From Rhizobium sp. (GTDB lineage Bacteria > Pseudomonadota > Alphaproteobacteria > Rhizobiales > Rhizobiaceae), in assembly GCA_019739215.1 (NCBI GenBank), contig JAHHDR010000023.1, positions 124,001 to 188,000 on the forward strand: a stretch of 64,000 nucleotides of DNA, read 5' to 3'. Below are positions 8,982 through 20,841 of the stretch, piece after piece. The notes below the pieces were generated by a model. The model was given only the letters and a program-made list of their open reading frames with translations. It made no database searches and had not been told where the DNA came from. Within the stretch, counting starts at the first letter, position 1. Each line of letters opens with the position of its first letter. Position numbers and translations under genes: made by a program.

Positions 8982-9995
8982 TCAGCCCTCCATCACTTCG
9001 TTGAGCGCGCGACCGACGCGGGCCGGTCCGGGAAAATAGTCCCATTCCTGCGCATGCGGATAAGGCGTATCCCAGCCCGCGACCCTGATAATCGGCGCTT
9101 CGAGATGATAGAAGCAATGCTCCTGCACCAGCGCGGCGATCTCCCCGCCGAAACCGGAGGTCAGCGTCGCCTCGTGCACGACGACGCAGCGGCCGGTCTT
9201 GGCGACCGACTGCACGATCGTGTCGAGATCGAGCGGCAGCAGGCTCCTGAGATCGATCACCTCGGCGTCGATGCCGGTCTCCTCGGCGGCTGCGAGTGCC
9301 ACATGCACCATCGTGCCATAGGCGATGACGGTGACGGCATCGCCCGGACGGCGGATCTCGGCCTTGCCGATCGGCACCGTGTAATGCCCTTCCGGCACCT
9401 CGCCCAGCGCATGTGCCGACCAGGGCGTCACCGGCCGGTCGTGATGGCCGTCGAACGGGCCATTGTAGAGCCGCTTGGGTTCGAGGAACATGACCGGATC
9501 GGGATCTTCGATCGAGGAAATCAGCAGTCCTTTGGCATCATAGGGATTGGAGGGCACGATCACCTTCAGCCCGCAGACATGGGTAAACAGCGCCTCCGGG
9601 CTCTGGCTGTGCGTCTGGCCGCCGAAAATGCCGCCGCCGGTCGGCATCCTGAGCACGATCGGACAGGTGAAATCGCCATTCGAGCGATAGCGGATGCGCG
9701 CCGCCTCCTGCGTGATCTGGTCATAGGCCGGATACATGTAATCGGCGAACTGGATCTCGACGCAGGGCTTCAGCCCATAGGCCGCCATGCCGATCGCCGT
9801 GCCGACAATGCCGGATTCGCTGATCGGCGCGTCGAAGCACCGGGTCTTGCCGTATTTCGCCTGCAGGCCGTGGGTCGCTCGGAAGACACCGCCGAAATAG
9901 CCGACGTCCTCGCCGAACACGACCACATCGTCATCACGCCCCATGGAGACGTCCATGGCGCTGCGGACCGCCTCGATCATCGTCATTCTGGGCAT
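8982..9995 (-). CDS. bkdA2: Branched-chain keto-acid dehydrogenase E1 beta
   Basis: 337 aa from the ATG at 9995 (MPRMTMIEAVRSAMDVSM). The longer open frame upstream overlaps the E1 alpha gene and is not used. E1 beta, with E1 alpha, performs the thiamine-diphosphate-dependent decarboxylation of the keto acids from Leu, Ile and Val. Family features are FGEDVGYFGGVFRATHGL near residue 25, the DAPISESGIVG stretch with the Glu that activates thiamine diphosphate, and the C-terminal transketolase domain with ALAAAEETGIDAEVIDLRSL. A single nucleotide separates it from the upstream E1 alpha stop, so the two are translationally coupled. Confidence 0.95.
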   Translation of the reverse strand: MPRMTMIEAVRSAMDVSMGRDDDVVVFGEDVGYFGGVFRATHGLQAKYGKTRCFDAPISESGIVGTAIGMAAYGLKPCVEIQFADYMYPAYDQITQEAARIRYRSNGDFTCPIVLRMPTGGGIFGGQTHSQSPEALFTHVCGLKVIVPSNPYDAKGLLISSIEDPDPVMFLEPKRLYNGPFDGHHDRPVTPWSAHALGEVPEGHYTVPIGKAEIRRPGDAVTVIAYGTMVHVALAAAEETGIDAEVIDLRSLLPLDLDTIVQSVAKTGRCVVVHEATLTSGFGGEIAALVQEHCFYHLEAPIIRVAGWDTPYPHAQEWDYFPGPARVGRALNEVMEG

Positions 9996-9996
9996 G

Positions 9997-12436
<2,440 letters not shown>

Positions 12437-12550
12437 TCGAGCCTCCTCAAACTCATCGGATTTGACAATAACACTCTTCGATGTTTATTTCAGTGCGAAT
12501 TTGAACGCGAGGGAGGCGTGATGCTAAATCAAATGATCCAATATTGGCGC

Positions 12551-12570
12551 TATAATTCGATCAATTGATC
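12551..12570 (+). promoter_or_regulatory. -10 hexamer and palindromic operator candidate before the Lrp-type gene
   Basis: A consensus -10 hexamer TATAAT (12551-12556) is followed by a perfect 12-bp palindrome GATCAATTGATC (12559-12570), which ends 3 nt before the ATG of the regulator. The -35 region (around 12528) is weak. If this promoter is used the leader is only about 10 nt. The AT-rich palindrome is a candidate site for Lrp/AsnC autoregulation and control of the divergent bkd operon. The operator assignment is inference. Confidence 0.4.
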
Positions 12571-12573
12571 CAG

Positions 12574-13050
12574 ATGCGTGAACTGGATTCCTTCGACCGC
12601 AAGATTCTGTCGATCCTCGGCGAGGACGGCCGCATCTCCTGGCGCGATCTCGCCGCCAGGATCGGGCTGTCTTTTTCTCCGACCCTGCGCCGTGTCCGGC
12701 TACTCGAGGAGAGCGGCACGATCCGCGGCTATGCGGCGGTGCTGGACGAGAGCAAGCTGCTCGGCACGATCGGCGTCTTCATCTCGGTGACGCTGGAGCG
12801 CCAGACCAAGGATGTGCTGGCGACCTTCGAGGAACACGTGTCGTCGGTGTCGGCAGTCGTCGGCGGCTACCAGACATCGGGGAGTTCGGATTATCTTCTG
12901 CATGCCATGGTCCGCGACCTGCCACATTACCAGGAACTGCTCGACTTCCTGACCACGGTGCCCGGCGTCGCCCGCATCCAGTCGAATTTCGCGATCAAGA
13001 CCTTCATCCGCCGCTCGGTCTCAGTGGGCGAGGGGAGCAACGCCGGATAG
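12574..13050 (+). CDS. Lrp/AsnC family transcriptional regulator (BkdR-like)
   Basis: 158 aa from the ATG at 12574; an in-frame TTG at 12565 lies inside the palindrome and is less likely. The N-terminal winged helix-turn-helix (LDSFDRKILSILGEDGRISWRDLAARIGLS, then PTLRRVRLLEESGTI) and the C-terminal RAM/ligand domain (FISVTLERQTKDVLATFEEHV ... GSSDYLLHAMVRD) are both complete. Lrp-type BkdR proteins activate branched-chain keto-acid dehydrogenase operons in response to branched-chain amino acids. Its divergent position against the bkd operon and ahead of ivd supports the same job here. It is 81 nt upstream of ivd and could be co-transcribed with it. Confidence 0.9.
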   Translation: MRELDSFDRKILSILGEDGRISWRDLAARIGLSFSPTLRRVRLLEESGTIRGYAAVLDESKLLGTIGVFISVTLERQTKDVLATFEEHVSSVSAVVGGYQTSGSSDYLLHAMVRDLPHYQELLDFLTTVPGVARIQSNFAIKTFIRRSVSVGEGSNAG

Positions 13051-13131
13051 GGCGCCAACCATTCCGGCGCTTTGCCGGAACGGCCGGGCGAGAGTAGGGT
13101 GCCGGGCCAAGCCAGTGGAGGAGTATGCGAG

Positions 13132-14298
13132 ATGGATCTTGCCGCATTGTTCGATGCGAGCCTGGGCGAGGAGATTTCGGCGCTGCGCGAAACCGTGCGC
13201 CGCTTCGCCGACGACCGCGTCGCGCTTTTGGCCGACGAGGTCGACCGTCAGGACCGCTTCCCCCGCCATCTCTGGCCGGAAATGGGCGCGCTCGGCCTTC
13301 ACGGCATCACAGTCAGCGAAGAATTCGGCGGCGTCGACATGGGCTATCTCGCCCATTGCATCGCGATGGAAGAGATCAGCCGCGCCTCGGCCTCGGTCGG
13401 CCTGTCCTACGGCGCTCATTCCAACCTCTGCATCAACCAGATCCACCGCTGGGGCACGCCCGAGCAGAAGAACCGCTATCTGCCGAAGCTGATCTCCGGC
13501 GACCATGTCGGATCGCTCGCGATGAGCGAGGTCGGCGCCGGCTCGGACGTGGTGTCGATGAAACTGAAGGCCGACAAGAAAGGTGACCGCTACGTCCTCA
13601 ACGGCACCAAGATGTGGATCACCAACGGCCACGAGGCCGACACGCTGGTGGTCTACACCAAGACCGATGCATCCGCAGGCCCGCGCGGGATCACCGCCTT
13701 CCTGATCGAGAAGACCTTCAAGGGCTTCCGCCCGGCGCAAAAACTCGACAAGCTCGGCATGCGCGGTTCTCCGACCTCGGAACTGGTGTTCGAGGATTGC
13801 GAAGTGCCGGAGGAAAACATCCTCGGCAAGCTCGATGACGGCGTCGGCGTGCTGATGAGCGGGCTCGACTACGAGCGCACGGTGCTGGCCGCCGGCCCGC
13901 TTGGTATCATGCAGGCGGCGATGGATCTGGTGCTGCCCTATGTCAGGGAACGCCGGCAGTTCGGCAAGGCGATCGGCGAATTCCAGCTCGTCCAGGGCAA
14001 ACTCGCCGACATGTACACGGCAATGAACGCCTCGCGCGCCTATGTCTACGCCGTCGCCAGGGCGGCAGACGAAGGGCGGGTGACGCGCCAGGACGCGGCC
14101 GGCGTCATCCTGTTTGCCGCCGAGCGCGGGACACAGGCGGCGCTCGATGCGATCCAGCTTCTGGGTGGGTCGGGTTATGTCAATGACAGTGCGGCGGGCC
14201 GGCTGCTGCGCGATGCCAAGCTCTACGAGATCGGCGCGGGGACAAGCGAGATCCGGCGGATGCTGATCGGCCGGGAACTGGTGAAGGGGAACGGGTGA
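13132..14298 (+). CDS. ivd: Isovaleryl-CoA dehydrogenase
   Basis: 388 aa from the ATG at 13132, behind a GGAGGAG Shine-Dalgarno at 13117-13123; the longer open frame is not used. This FAD enzyme oxidises isovaleryl-CoA to 3-methylcrotonyl-CoA and passes electrons to ETF. Acyl-CoA dehydrogenase signatures are present ([26 protein letters not shown], and C-terminal [10 protein letters not shown]). The internal [17 protein letters not shown] carries the Glu that in isovaleryl-CoA dehydrogenases is the catalytic base (usual LDLERLVLAGGPLG), which separates it from short-chain relatives. It is the first enzyme of the plus-strand leucine arm. Confidence 0.94.
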   Translation: MDLAALFDASLGEEISALRETVRRFADDRVALLADEVDRQDRFPRHLWPEMGALGLHGITVSEEFGGVDMGYLAHCIAMEEISRASASVGLSYGAHSNLCINQIHRWGTPEQKNRYLPKLISGDHVGSLAMSEVGAGSDVVSMKLKADKKGDRYVLNGTKMWITNGHEADTLVVYTKTDASAGPRGITAFLIEKTFKGFRPAQKLDKLGMRGSPTSELVFEDCEVPEENILGKLDDGVGVLMSGLDYERTVLAAGPLGIMQAAMDLVLPYVRERRQFGKAIGEFQLVQGKLADMYTAMNASRAYVYAVARAADEGRVTRQDAAGVILFAAERGTQAALDAIQLLGGSGYVNDSAAGRLLRDAKLYEIGAGTSEIRRMLIGRELVKGNG

Positions 14299-14324
14299 GG
14301 GATGATGAGTTTAGCCCGCGTGAA

Positions 14325-14528
14325 TTACCCCTCACCAACTTCGGCCAAGGGTTCACTGCGTTCACCCGGCCTGCGTATCCTCTCCCACACGGGGAGAGGT
14401 AGGGTGCCAAGATTGCTGCTCTCCATTGAGGCACAGCGTCGCCACGAATCCACCTCTCCCCTTGTGGGAGAGGATAGCGAGTCCGCGAGAGGCGCAGCCG
14501 ATCGCTGGACGCGCTTTGTGAGGGGTAA
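14325..14528. repeat. Palindromic intergenic repeat element with 11-bp inverted ends
   Basis: A 204-bp element fills the ivd-mccB gap. Its ends are perfect 11-bp inverted repeats (TTACCCCTCAC at 14325-14335, GTGAGGGGTAA at 14518-14528). Inside are two hairpins built on the same octamer: CCTCTCCC/GGGAGAGG at 14379-14399 and again at 14453-14473. It has no coding capacity. The build resembles the short palindromic or MITE-like intergenic repeats of rhizobia (RIME-type). The family name is inference, and only one copy is visible in this window. Confidence 0.75.
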
Positions 14529-14555
14529 ATCCGCTCCGCTAACGGAGACCTCCAA

Positions 14556-16157
14556 ATGAAACTCTCCACCCCCCTCCCGCGCGACGCCACGTTTCAATCC
14601 AACGCCTCCCACATGCGCGACCTGGTCGACGACTTGCGCGCGAAAATCTCCGACATCGCCAGGGGTGGCGGCGAAAAGGCCCGCGAAAGACACCTCTCGC
14701 GCGGAAAGCTCCTGCCGCGCGACCGCGTCGACGGCCTGCTCGACCCCGGCACGCCATTCCTCGAACTCTCCCAGCTGGCGGCCCACGGCGTCTATGGTGA
14801 ACCGGTCCCGGCCGCCGGCATCCTCACCGGCATCGGTCGCGTCTCAGGCCGTGAATGCGTCGTCGTGGCCAACGATGCCACGGTGAAGGGCGGCACCTAC
14901 TACCCGTTGACCGTCAAGAAGCACCTCCGCGCCCAGGAGATCGCCCGCGACAACAGGCTGCCCTGCATCTACCTCGTCGATTCTGGCGGCGCCAACCTGC
15001 CGAACCAGGACGAGGTCTTCCCCGATCGCGATCACTTCGGCCGCATCTTCTACAATCAGGCCACCCTCTCGGCCGAGCGCATCCCGCAGATTGCCGTCGT
15101 GATGGGAAGCTGCACCGCTGGTGGCGCCTATGTGCCGGCCATGAGCGACGAGTCGGTGATCGTCAGGAACCAGGGCACGATCTTTCTCGGCGGTCCGCCG
15201 CTGGTGAAGGCCGCGACCGGCGAGGTCGTTACGGCGGAAGAGCTTGGGGGCGCCGACGTCCATTCCCGTGTCTCAGGCGTCACCGACCACTATGCCAATG
15301 ACGACCGCCATGCGCTCGCCATCGCGCGAAACATTGTCGGCACGCTGAACCGTCCCAAGCGGGTCGAACTGGAAACGCGCAAGCCTGCGGAGCCGCTCTT
15401 TCCGGCCGATGACCTCTACGGAATCGTCCCGGCTGACGCCCGCAAGTCCTATGATGTCAGGGACGTCATTGCCCGCATCGTCGACGGCTCCGAGTTCGAC
15501 GAGTTCAAGGCGCTCTATGGCACGACGCTGGTCTGCGGTTTCGCCCACATCTTCGGCTATCCCGTCGGCATTGTCGCCAACAATGGCATCCTGTTCTCGG
15601 AATCGGCGCTCAAGGGCGCGCACTTCATCGAGCTCTGCGCCCAGCGCGGCATTCCGCTCGTCTTCCTGCAGAACATCACCGGCTTCATGGTCGGGCGGAC
15701 ATACGAGGCCGGCGGCATCGCCAAGGACGGCGCCAAGCTGGTGACGGCGGTCGCCTGCGCCAGGGTGCCGAAATTCACCGTCGTCATCGGCGGTTCTTTC
15801 GGCGCGGGCAACTACGGCATGTGCGGCCGGGCCTATTCGCCGCGCTTCCTCTGGATGTGGCCCAATGCCCGCATCTCGGTCATGGGCGGGGAGCAGGCGG
15901 CGTCGGTCCTGGCACAGGTGCGCCGCGACGGCATGGAGGCGGAGGGACGCTCTTGGAGCGCGGAGCAGGAAGAGGCGTTCAAGGCGCCGATCCGCGACAA
16001 GTACGAGACCGAGGGACATCCCTATTATGCCAGCGCCCGGCTATGGGACGACGGCATCATCGATCCGGCAGATACCCGGAGGGTGTTGGGCCTGGGCATC
16101 TCGGCGGCTCTCAACGCGCCGGTCGAGCCCACCCGTTTCGGCATTTTCAGGATGTGA
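14556..16157 (+). CDS. mccB: Methylcrotonyl-CoA carboxylase beta (carboxyltransferase) subunit
   Basis: 533 aa, the expected length for MCC beta. It transfers CO2 from carboxybiotin to 3-methylcrotonyl-CoA, giving 3-methylglutaconyl-CoA. N- and C-terminal crotonase-fold carboxyltransferase halves are recognisable: [20 protein letters not shown] and [18 protein letters not shown] in the first, [19 protein letters not shown] and [20 protein letters not shown] in the second. A GGAGAC Shine-Dalgarno precedes the ATG. The gene directly follows the palindromic repeat and is separated from mccA by only 2 nt. Confidence 0.95.
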   Translation: MKLSTPLPRDATFQSNASHMRDLVDDLRAKISDIARGGGEKARERHLSRGKLLPRDRVDGLLDPGTPFLELSQLAAHGVYGEPVPAAGILTGIGRVSGRECVVVANDATVKGGTYYPLTVKKHLRAQEIARDNRLPCIYLVDSGGANLPNQDEVFPDRDHFGRIFYNQATLSAERIPQIAVVMGSCTAGGAYVPAMSDESVIVRNQGTIFLGGPPLVKAATGEVVTAEELGGADVHSRVSGVTDHYANDDRHALAIARNIVGTLNRPKRVELETRKPAEPLFPADDLYGIVPADARKSYDVRDVIARIVDGSEFDEFKALYGTTLVCGFAHIFGYPVGIVANNGILFSESALKGAHFIELCAQRGIPLVFLQNITGFMVGRTYEAGGIAKDGAKLVTAVACARVPKFTVVIGGSFGAGNYGMCGRAYSPRFLWMWPNARISVMGGEQAASVLAQVRRDGMEAEGRSWSAEQEEAFKAPIRDKYETEGHPYYASARLWDDGIIDPADTRRVLGLGISAALNAPVEPTRFGIFRM

Positions 16158-16159
16158 CC

Positions 16160-18166
16160 ATGGCGATGTTCTCGAAGATTCTCATTGCCAACAGGGGCGA
16201 GATCGCCACCCGCGTCATTCGCACCGCCCGCCGCATGGGCGTGTCGACCGTCGCCGTCTATTCAGATGCGGATCGCGACGCCCTGCATGTCGAGCGTGCC
16301 GATGAGGCGCGCTACATCGGCCCTGCCGCCGCGCGGCAGTCCTATCTCGACCAGCAGGCGGTGATCCGCGCCGCGCTCGACAGCGGCGCCGAGGCCGTTC
16401 ATCCCGGCTACGGCTTCCTGTCGGAAAATGCCGATTTCGCCGAGGCCTGCCAGGCGGCCGGCCTCGTCTTCATCGGTCCGCCGGTGTCGGCCATCCGTGC
16501 CATGGGCGGCAAGAGCGAGGCCAAGGCGCTGATGGCCGAGGCCGGCGTGCCGCTCGTGCCGGGCTATCATGGCGCGGACCAGTCGCCGGACCGTCTGGCC
16601 GCCGAGGCGGCTGGCATTGGTTATCCCGTCCTGCTCAAGGCCTCCGCGGGTGGCGGCGGCAAGGGCATGCGCGTTGTCGAGCGGCCGGAGGACTTCGCGG
16701 CAGAACTCGCCGGAGCCATGCGCGAGTCGCTGGCGTCCTTCGGCGACGACCGCATGCTGGTCGAGAAATACCTCGTCCGGCCGCGCCATGTCGAAATCCA
16801 GGTCTTTGCCGACAGCCACGGCAATTGCGTCTCGCTCTTCGAGCGCGACTGCTCGATCCAGCGCCGTCACCAGAAGGTCATCGAGGAGGCGCCCGCGCCG
16901 GGCTTGTCCGCCCACCTGCGCCGCCGCATGGGCGACGCGGCCATCGCGGCGGCAAAGGCCATCGGCTACGCCGGCGCCGGAACCGTCGAGTTCCTGCTCG
17001 ATATGTCAGGCGAGTTCTACTTCATGGAAATGAACACCCGGCTGCAGGTCGAGCACCCCGTCACGGAATACATCACCGGCCTCGATCTCGTCGAATGGCA
17101 GTTGCGGGTCGCGGCGGGAGAGCCACTGCAGGAGGAATGGCATCATCTCCGGATGAATGGCCATGCCATGGAAGTGCGGCTTTATGCGGAAGATCCGGCT
17201 GCGGGCTTCCTGCCGTCCACCGGCATGCTGACCAATCTCGCCATGCCCGAACCGGGGCTAGACGTGCGGATCGACACCGGCGTGCGCCGGGGCGACCGGA
17301 TCACCGTGCACTACGATCCGATGATCGCCAAGCTGATCGTCTGGGGTGAGGACAGGACGGCGGCGGTGCGGCGGATGCGGCAGGCGCTGTCCGCCACGGC
17401 GGTAGCCGGCGTTGCGACCAACATCGGATTCCTGCATCGGCTCGTGTCGCATCCGGCCTTTGCCGATGCCGAACTCGACACAGGCTTCATCGCCCGCCAT
17501 GAAGCGGATCTGCTCGCGGAGATCCCGCCGGACGAGGCTGAGATCGTGGTTGCCACCCTCGGCATCCTGCTCGATCGCCGTGCATCGGCGGCGCTGGAGG
17601 CGGAGCGTTCGCAGGACCCTTGCAGCCCGTGGACGCATCTCGATGGCTTCCGCCTCAACCTGCCTTCGCGCGAAGTCGTGCGTCTTTCGCTCGGCGGCGA
17701 GCCCCTTGAGGTCATCGTCACGCAGGATCCGCGTGGCTACCGGCTGGAGATTTCTGGGCGCTGCTGCGCAGTCGAGGGGACGATGTCCTCCGATGGTCGG
17801 CTCACCGCGCGGATAGACGGACGAAAGCTCGAAGCGTGGTTCTGGAAGCATGACAACGCATGGGACCTGTTCGTGGATGGTCGCCGCTACCTGGTCGGGC
17901 AGCCTGATCCCTTTGCCGAGGGTCAGCCTGAGAGCGCCCATGGCGGCCTGACCGCCCCGATGCCGGGCGTCATCCGCGCCGTGCTTGCCTTCCCCGGCGA
18001 GAAGGTCGAGAAGGGCAGGGCGCTCGTGGTGATGGAAGCGATGAAGATGGAACACACGATCCGCGCCCCGTCGGATGGAACGGTCGAGGCGATCAATTGC
18101 ACCGAAGGCGCCATGACCGAGGCGGGCACCGTGCTCGTCTCCTTCATGCCGGAGGACGGCGCATGA
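16160..18166 (+). CDS. mccA: Methylcrotonyl-CoA carboxylase alpha (biotin) subunit
   Basis: 668 aa from the ATG at 16160 (MAMFSKILIANRGEIATRV), 2 nt after mccB; the longer open frame runs into mccB and is wrong. Order of domains: biotin carboxylase (about 1-450) with the ATP-grasp loop KASAGGGGKGMR and the MNTRLQVEHPVTE motif, a linker (BT-like) domain, and a C-terminal biotinyl domain whose biotin-accepting Lys is in EAMKMEH (Lys629). It carboxylates biotin with bicarbonate and ATP. The stop overlaps the HMG-CoA lyase start (ATGA), so the two are translationally coupled. Confidence 0.95.
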   Translation: MAMFSKILIANRGEIATRVIRTARRMGVSTVAVYSDADRDALHVERADEARYIGPAAARQSYLDQQAVIRAALDSGAEAVHPGYGFLSENADFAEACQAAGLVFIGPPVSAIRAMGGKSEAKALMAEAGVPLVPGYHGADQSPDRLAAEAAGIGYPVLLKASAGGGGKGMRVVERPEDFAAELAGAMRESLASFGDDRMLVEKYLVRPRHVEIQVFADSHGNCVSLFERDCSIQRRHQKVIEEAPAPGLSAHLRRRMGDAAIAAAKAIGYAGAGTVEFLLDMSGEFYFMEMNTRLQVEHPVTEYITGLDLVEWQLRVAAGEPLQEEWHHLRMNGHAMEVRLYAEDPAAGFLPSTGMLTNLAMPEPGLDVRIDTGVRRGDRITVHYDPMIAKLIVWGEDRTAAVRRMRQALSATAVAGVATNIGFLHRLVSHPAFADAELDTGFIARHEADLLAEIPPDEAEIVVATLGILLDRRASAALEAERSQDPCSPWTHLDGFRLNLPSREVVRLSLGGEPLEVIVTQDPRGYRLEISGRCCAVEGTMSSDGRLTARIDGRKLEAWFWKHDNAWDLFVDGRRYLVGQPDPFAEGQPESAHGGLTAPMPGVIRAVLAFPGEKVEKGRALVVMEAMKMEHTIRAPSDGTVEAINCTEGAMTEAGTVLVSFMPEDGA

Positions 18167-19083
18167 GATTTCCCGAAAGGGTTAGGATCGTCGAGGTCGG
18201 GCCGCGTGACGGACTTCAGAACGAAGCGGCCACCGTGCCGCTCGACGTCAAGGTCGAACTGGTCGACAGGCTGGCGGCGACGGGTCTGGCCTCGATCGAG
18301 GCGGGCGCCTTCGTGTCCCCGAAATGGGTTCCGCGCATGGCCGACTCGGCCGCGGTGTACGGCCGCATCGCCCGCCGCCCGGAAACGGCCTACCCGGCGC
18401 TGGTGCCCAATATGCAGGGATTGGAAGCCGCGTTTGCCGCCGGGGTCGCCGAGATCGCGATCTTCGTCTCCGCTTCGGATGGCTTCAGCCTGAAGAACAT
18501 CGCCTGCACCCGGGCCGAAAGTCTCGAACGCCTGGCCCCGGTGGCCGAGGCGGCGATTGCCGCCGGCCTCCGGGTGCGGGGTTACGTCTCCTGTATTGCC
18601 GGATGCCCCTATGATGGCGACGTGCCGCCCGCCGATGTCGCGATGATGGCGAATGCCCTGGCCGGCATGGGCTGCTACGAGGTTTCGCTCGGTGATACGA
18701 TCGGTATCGGCACGGCGGGCCAGATCCGGGATGTCATCGACCGGGTCGCTGCCCAATTGGCGCGCGAGGCCATCGCCATGCATTTCCACGATACCTACGG
18801 GCAGGGCGTCGCCAACGTGCTCGCCGGCCTCGAGGAGGGCATATCCGTTTTCGACAGTTCGGTCGCCGGCCTCGGCGGCTGCCCCTATGCACCCGGCGCC
18901 CGCGGCAATGTCGCCACGGAGGACGTGCTCTACCTGCTCCATGGGCTCGGCATCGAGACCGGAGTTGATTTCGGCGCCGTGGCCGAGACGGGCGGCTGGA
19001 TCAGCGACAGGCTCGGCCGGGCCAATGCGTCGCGGGCAGGCAGCGCCCACCTTGCCAAATCTGGAGATGGCGATGGACGATGA
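18163..19083 (+). CDS. hmgL: Hydroxymethylglutaryl-CoA lyase
   Basis: 306 aa from the ATG at 18163, overlapping the mccA stop by 4 nt. It cleaves HMG-CoA to acetoacetate and acetyl-CoA, the final step of leucine breakdown. The HMGL TIM-barrel begins with VGPRDGLQNEA (metal and substrate residues). SLGDTIGIGTAGQI and the catalytic-Cys loop GLGGCPYAPGARGNVATED near the C-terminus are all intact. The length is typical. The 3' end overlaps the enoyl-CoA hydratase gene by 11 nt. Confidence 0.94.
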   Translation: MRFPERVRIVEVGPRDGLQNEAATVPLDVKVELVDRLAATGLASIEAGAFVSPKWVPRMADSAAVYGRIARRPETAYPALVPNMQGLEAAFAAGVAEIAIFVSASDGFSLKNIACTRAESLERLAPVAEAAIAAGLRVRGYVSCIAGCPYDGDVPPADVAMMANALAGMGCYEVSLGDTIGIGTAGQIRDVIDRVAAQLAREAIAMHFHDTYGQGVANVLAGLEEGISVFDSSVAGLGGCPYAPGARGNVATEDVLYLLHGLGIETGVDFGAVAETGGWISDRLGRANASRAGSAHLAKSGDGDGR

Positions 19084-19858
19084 ACTACTCCTGGAAAGAC
19101 GGTCGCTGTCGCTGCGCCTCACGCTTAATCGCCCGCATCGGCACAATGCGCTCAACCTCGCTATGACCGGTGCGCTGGTCGCGGCGCTGGGGGAGGCGTC
19201 ATCCGATCCCGAGATCCGGGCGGTCGTCCTGACTGGTGCGGGTGACCGCAGCTTCTGCTCAGGCGCGGACCTCAAGGAAGGCTCGCGCATGTTCCGAAGC
19301 GACGACGGCAGCAATCCGATCGGCAACGTTCTGCGCGCGATCCAGCAATGCGCAAAGCCGGTAATCGCGCGGGTCAACGGGTCGGCGCTGGCTGGCGGCC
19401 TGGGGCTCGTGGCGGCCTGTGATCTCGCTTACGCCGTCGATCACGCCCGGTTCGGTATGCCGGAGGTCAGGGTCGGTGTGTTCCCGATGATGATCGCGAC
19501 CCGCCTTGCCCGCCAGATACCCGAGCGCCGCTTGCACGAGATGGTCTATCTCGGCGATACGATCGACAGTGAAGATGCCGAGCGCTGGAACGTGATCAAC
19601 CGCGCCATGCCGGCAGACGAACTCGACGCCTTGATTGACCAAGTGATCGGGAAGCTTGCCCTCGGCGCGCCCTCCGCGATCGCCGCTGGCAAGCGGGCGC
19701 TGCCGGAGATCGGCCAACTCCCTCGGGAGCCGGCACTGGCCTATGCAGAACGTGCGATTGCGGCGCTCGGCGACAGCGCCGAAGCCGCAGAAGGCCGCGC
19801 GGCCTTTGCCGAGAAGCGAAAGCCTGCCTGGGTTCCCGCGCAACCGTCATCGGAGTGA
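19073..19858 (+). CDS. Enoyl-CoA hydratase/isomerase family (probable methylglutaconyl-CoA hydratase)
   Basis: 261 aa from the ATG at 19073. A GGAG at 19063-19066 gives good spacing for this ATG and poor spacing for the in-frame ATG at 19067. It has a crotonase fold: NRPHRHNALNLAM, the oxyanion-hole strand LTGAGDRSFCSGADLKEGS, and RVNGSALAGGLGLVAACDLAYA with the second glycine of the oxyanion hole. Position between HMG-CoA lyase and the end of the operon suggests hydration of 3-methylglutaconyl-CoA to HMG-CoA (LiuC role). Sequence alone would also allow a general enoyl-CoA hydratase. Confidence 0.88.
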   Translation: MDDELLLERRSLSLRLTLNRPHRHNALNLAMTGALVAALGEASSDPEIRAVVLTGAGDRSFCSGADLKEGSRMFRSDDGSNPIGNVLRAIQQCAKPVIARVNGSALAGGLGLVAACDLAYAVDHARFGMPEVRVGVFPMMIATRLARQIPERRLHEMVYLGDTIDSEDAERWNVINRAMPADELDALIDQVIGKLALGAPSAIAAGKRALPEIGQLPREPALAYAERAIAALGDSAEAAEGRAAFAEKRKPAWVPAQPSSE

Positions 19859-19927
19859 GGCCGGGACTGGCTGCTGGATTGTCAGGCGCCGTCCTGTATG
19901 AGCCCCTCGGCCAGGCAGCTCTTGATC

Positions 19928-20656
19928 TCAGCAGTCAATTCCTGCGATCTCGGCCAGCCGGCTCAGGTCGTGGACGGTCACGCTTCGGTTGTTTTCCACG
20001 TGAATGACCTTCTCCTGCCGCAGCTTTGTCATCTGGCGGCTCACGGTCTCGATCGTCAGGCCAAGGAAATCGCCGATGTCCTGCCGTGTCAGCGGCAGTT
20101 CGAAATCCATCACCTCCGCCTGGCTCGGATCGATATGCGTGGCGATGAGATAGAGGAAACTGGCGACCTTTTCGCGCGCGGTCTTGCGGCCGAGCGTGAG
20201 CATCCAGTCCCGTGCTTCGTCGAGCTCCACGAGCGTCTGGTTATGCAGCCTGCGCTCAAGGTCCGGTGCATTGTTCACCATGCGGTCGAGGGCTGCTTTC
20301 GGCAGAGCGCACACCTCGATTGCCGTCGCCGCGTCGGCCGAGAGCGCGCTTTCCGTCGAGAAGGGACGACCGATGAAGTCAGGGGCAAACTGCAGCCCGA
20401 CGATCTGCTGGCGCCCGTCCGGCAGCATTTTTGTCAGTTTGACCACGCCCCGGAGAATATTCGCGTAGGAGTGGATCGGCTCGCCCTGTCCATGAAGTTC
20501 TCCGCCGGCCTCGATCGTCCTGCGCGTCGTGTACCGGCTGAGCTCGGCGAGCTGCTCGGGGGTCAGCGCGCCGCAGATCCCCCCATGCCGCGCCTCACAG
20601 GACCGACAGACGATCGGCAGGTCGGAATTGTGGATGTCTTTTCTCAGAGCGTCCAT
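19928..20656 (-). CDS. fnrN: FNR-type oxygen-responsive transcriptional regulator (FnrN/FnrL)
   Basis: 242 aa, Crp/Fnr superfamily. N-terminal cysteines at about residues 17, 20 and 28 (CRSCEARHGGIC) plus Cys116 (AIEVCAL) match the four [4Fe-4S] ligands of Fnr, so direct oxygen sensing is expected, unlike FixK. The cNMP-like beta-roll is followed by a helix-turn-helix with LPLTRQDIGDFLGLTIETVSRQM. Its recognition helix contains the E..SR residues that read TTGAT half sites. It is divergent from hemN, with a perfect FNR box in the 185-bp gap, and probably controls hemN, the cco genes and possibly itself. Confidence 0.93.
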   Translation of the reverse strand: MDALRKDIHNSDLPIVCRSCEARHGGICGALTPEQLAELSRYTTRRTIEAGGELHGQGEPIHSYANILRGVVKLTKMLPDGRQQIVGLQFAPDFIGRPFSTESALSADAATAIEVCALPKAALDRMVNNAPDLERRLHNQTLVELDEARDWMLTLGRKTAREKVASFLYLIATHIDPSQAEVMDFELPLTRQDIGDFLGLTIETVSRQMTKLRQEKVIHVENNRSVTVHDLSRLAEIAGIDC

Positions 20657-20782
20657 GGTGCAACTCGCTTCATTCTGCGAAACAGATAGCGACTCTGCCT
20701 CTCATTGAGAATTCGACTTCCGTTAGAAAGCGCGTGCTGCGACGATTTTGCAATCCCCACTTCTTGGGGAGGCATGATCTTC

Positions 20783-20796
20783 TTGATCGAAATCAA
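20783..20796. promoter_or_regulatory. FNR box between fnrN and hemN
   Basis: Perfect anaerobox TTGAT-CGAA-ATCAA. It is centred about 52 nt before the hemN ATG and about 133 nt before the fnrN ATG. The symmetrical site could activate hemN, with a very short leader, and feed back on fnrN. Confidence 0.85.
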
Positions 20797-20841
20797 GGAA
20801 GCACCGGCTTCTTGAACCTAGCCTGGCGTCAGGAGGGCGTC

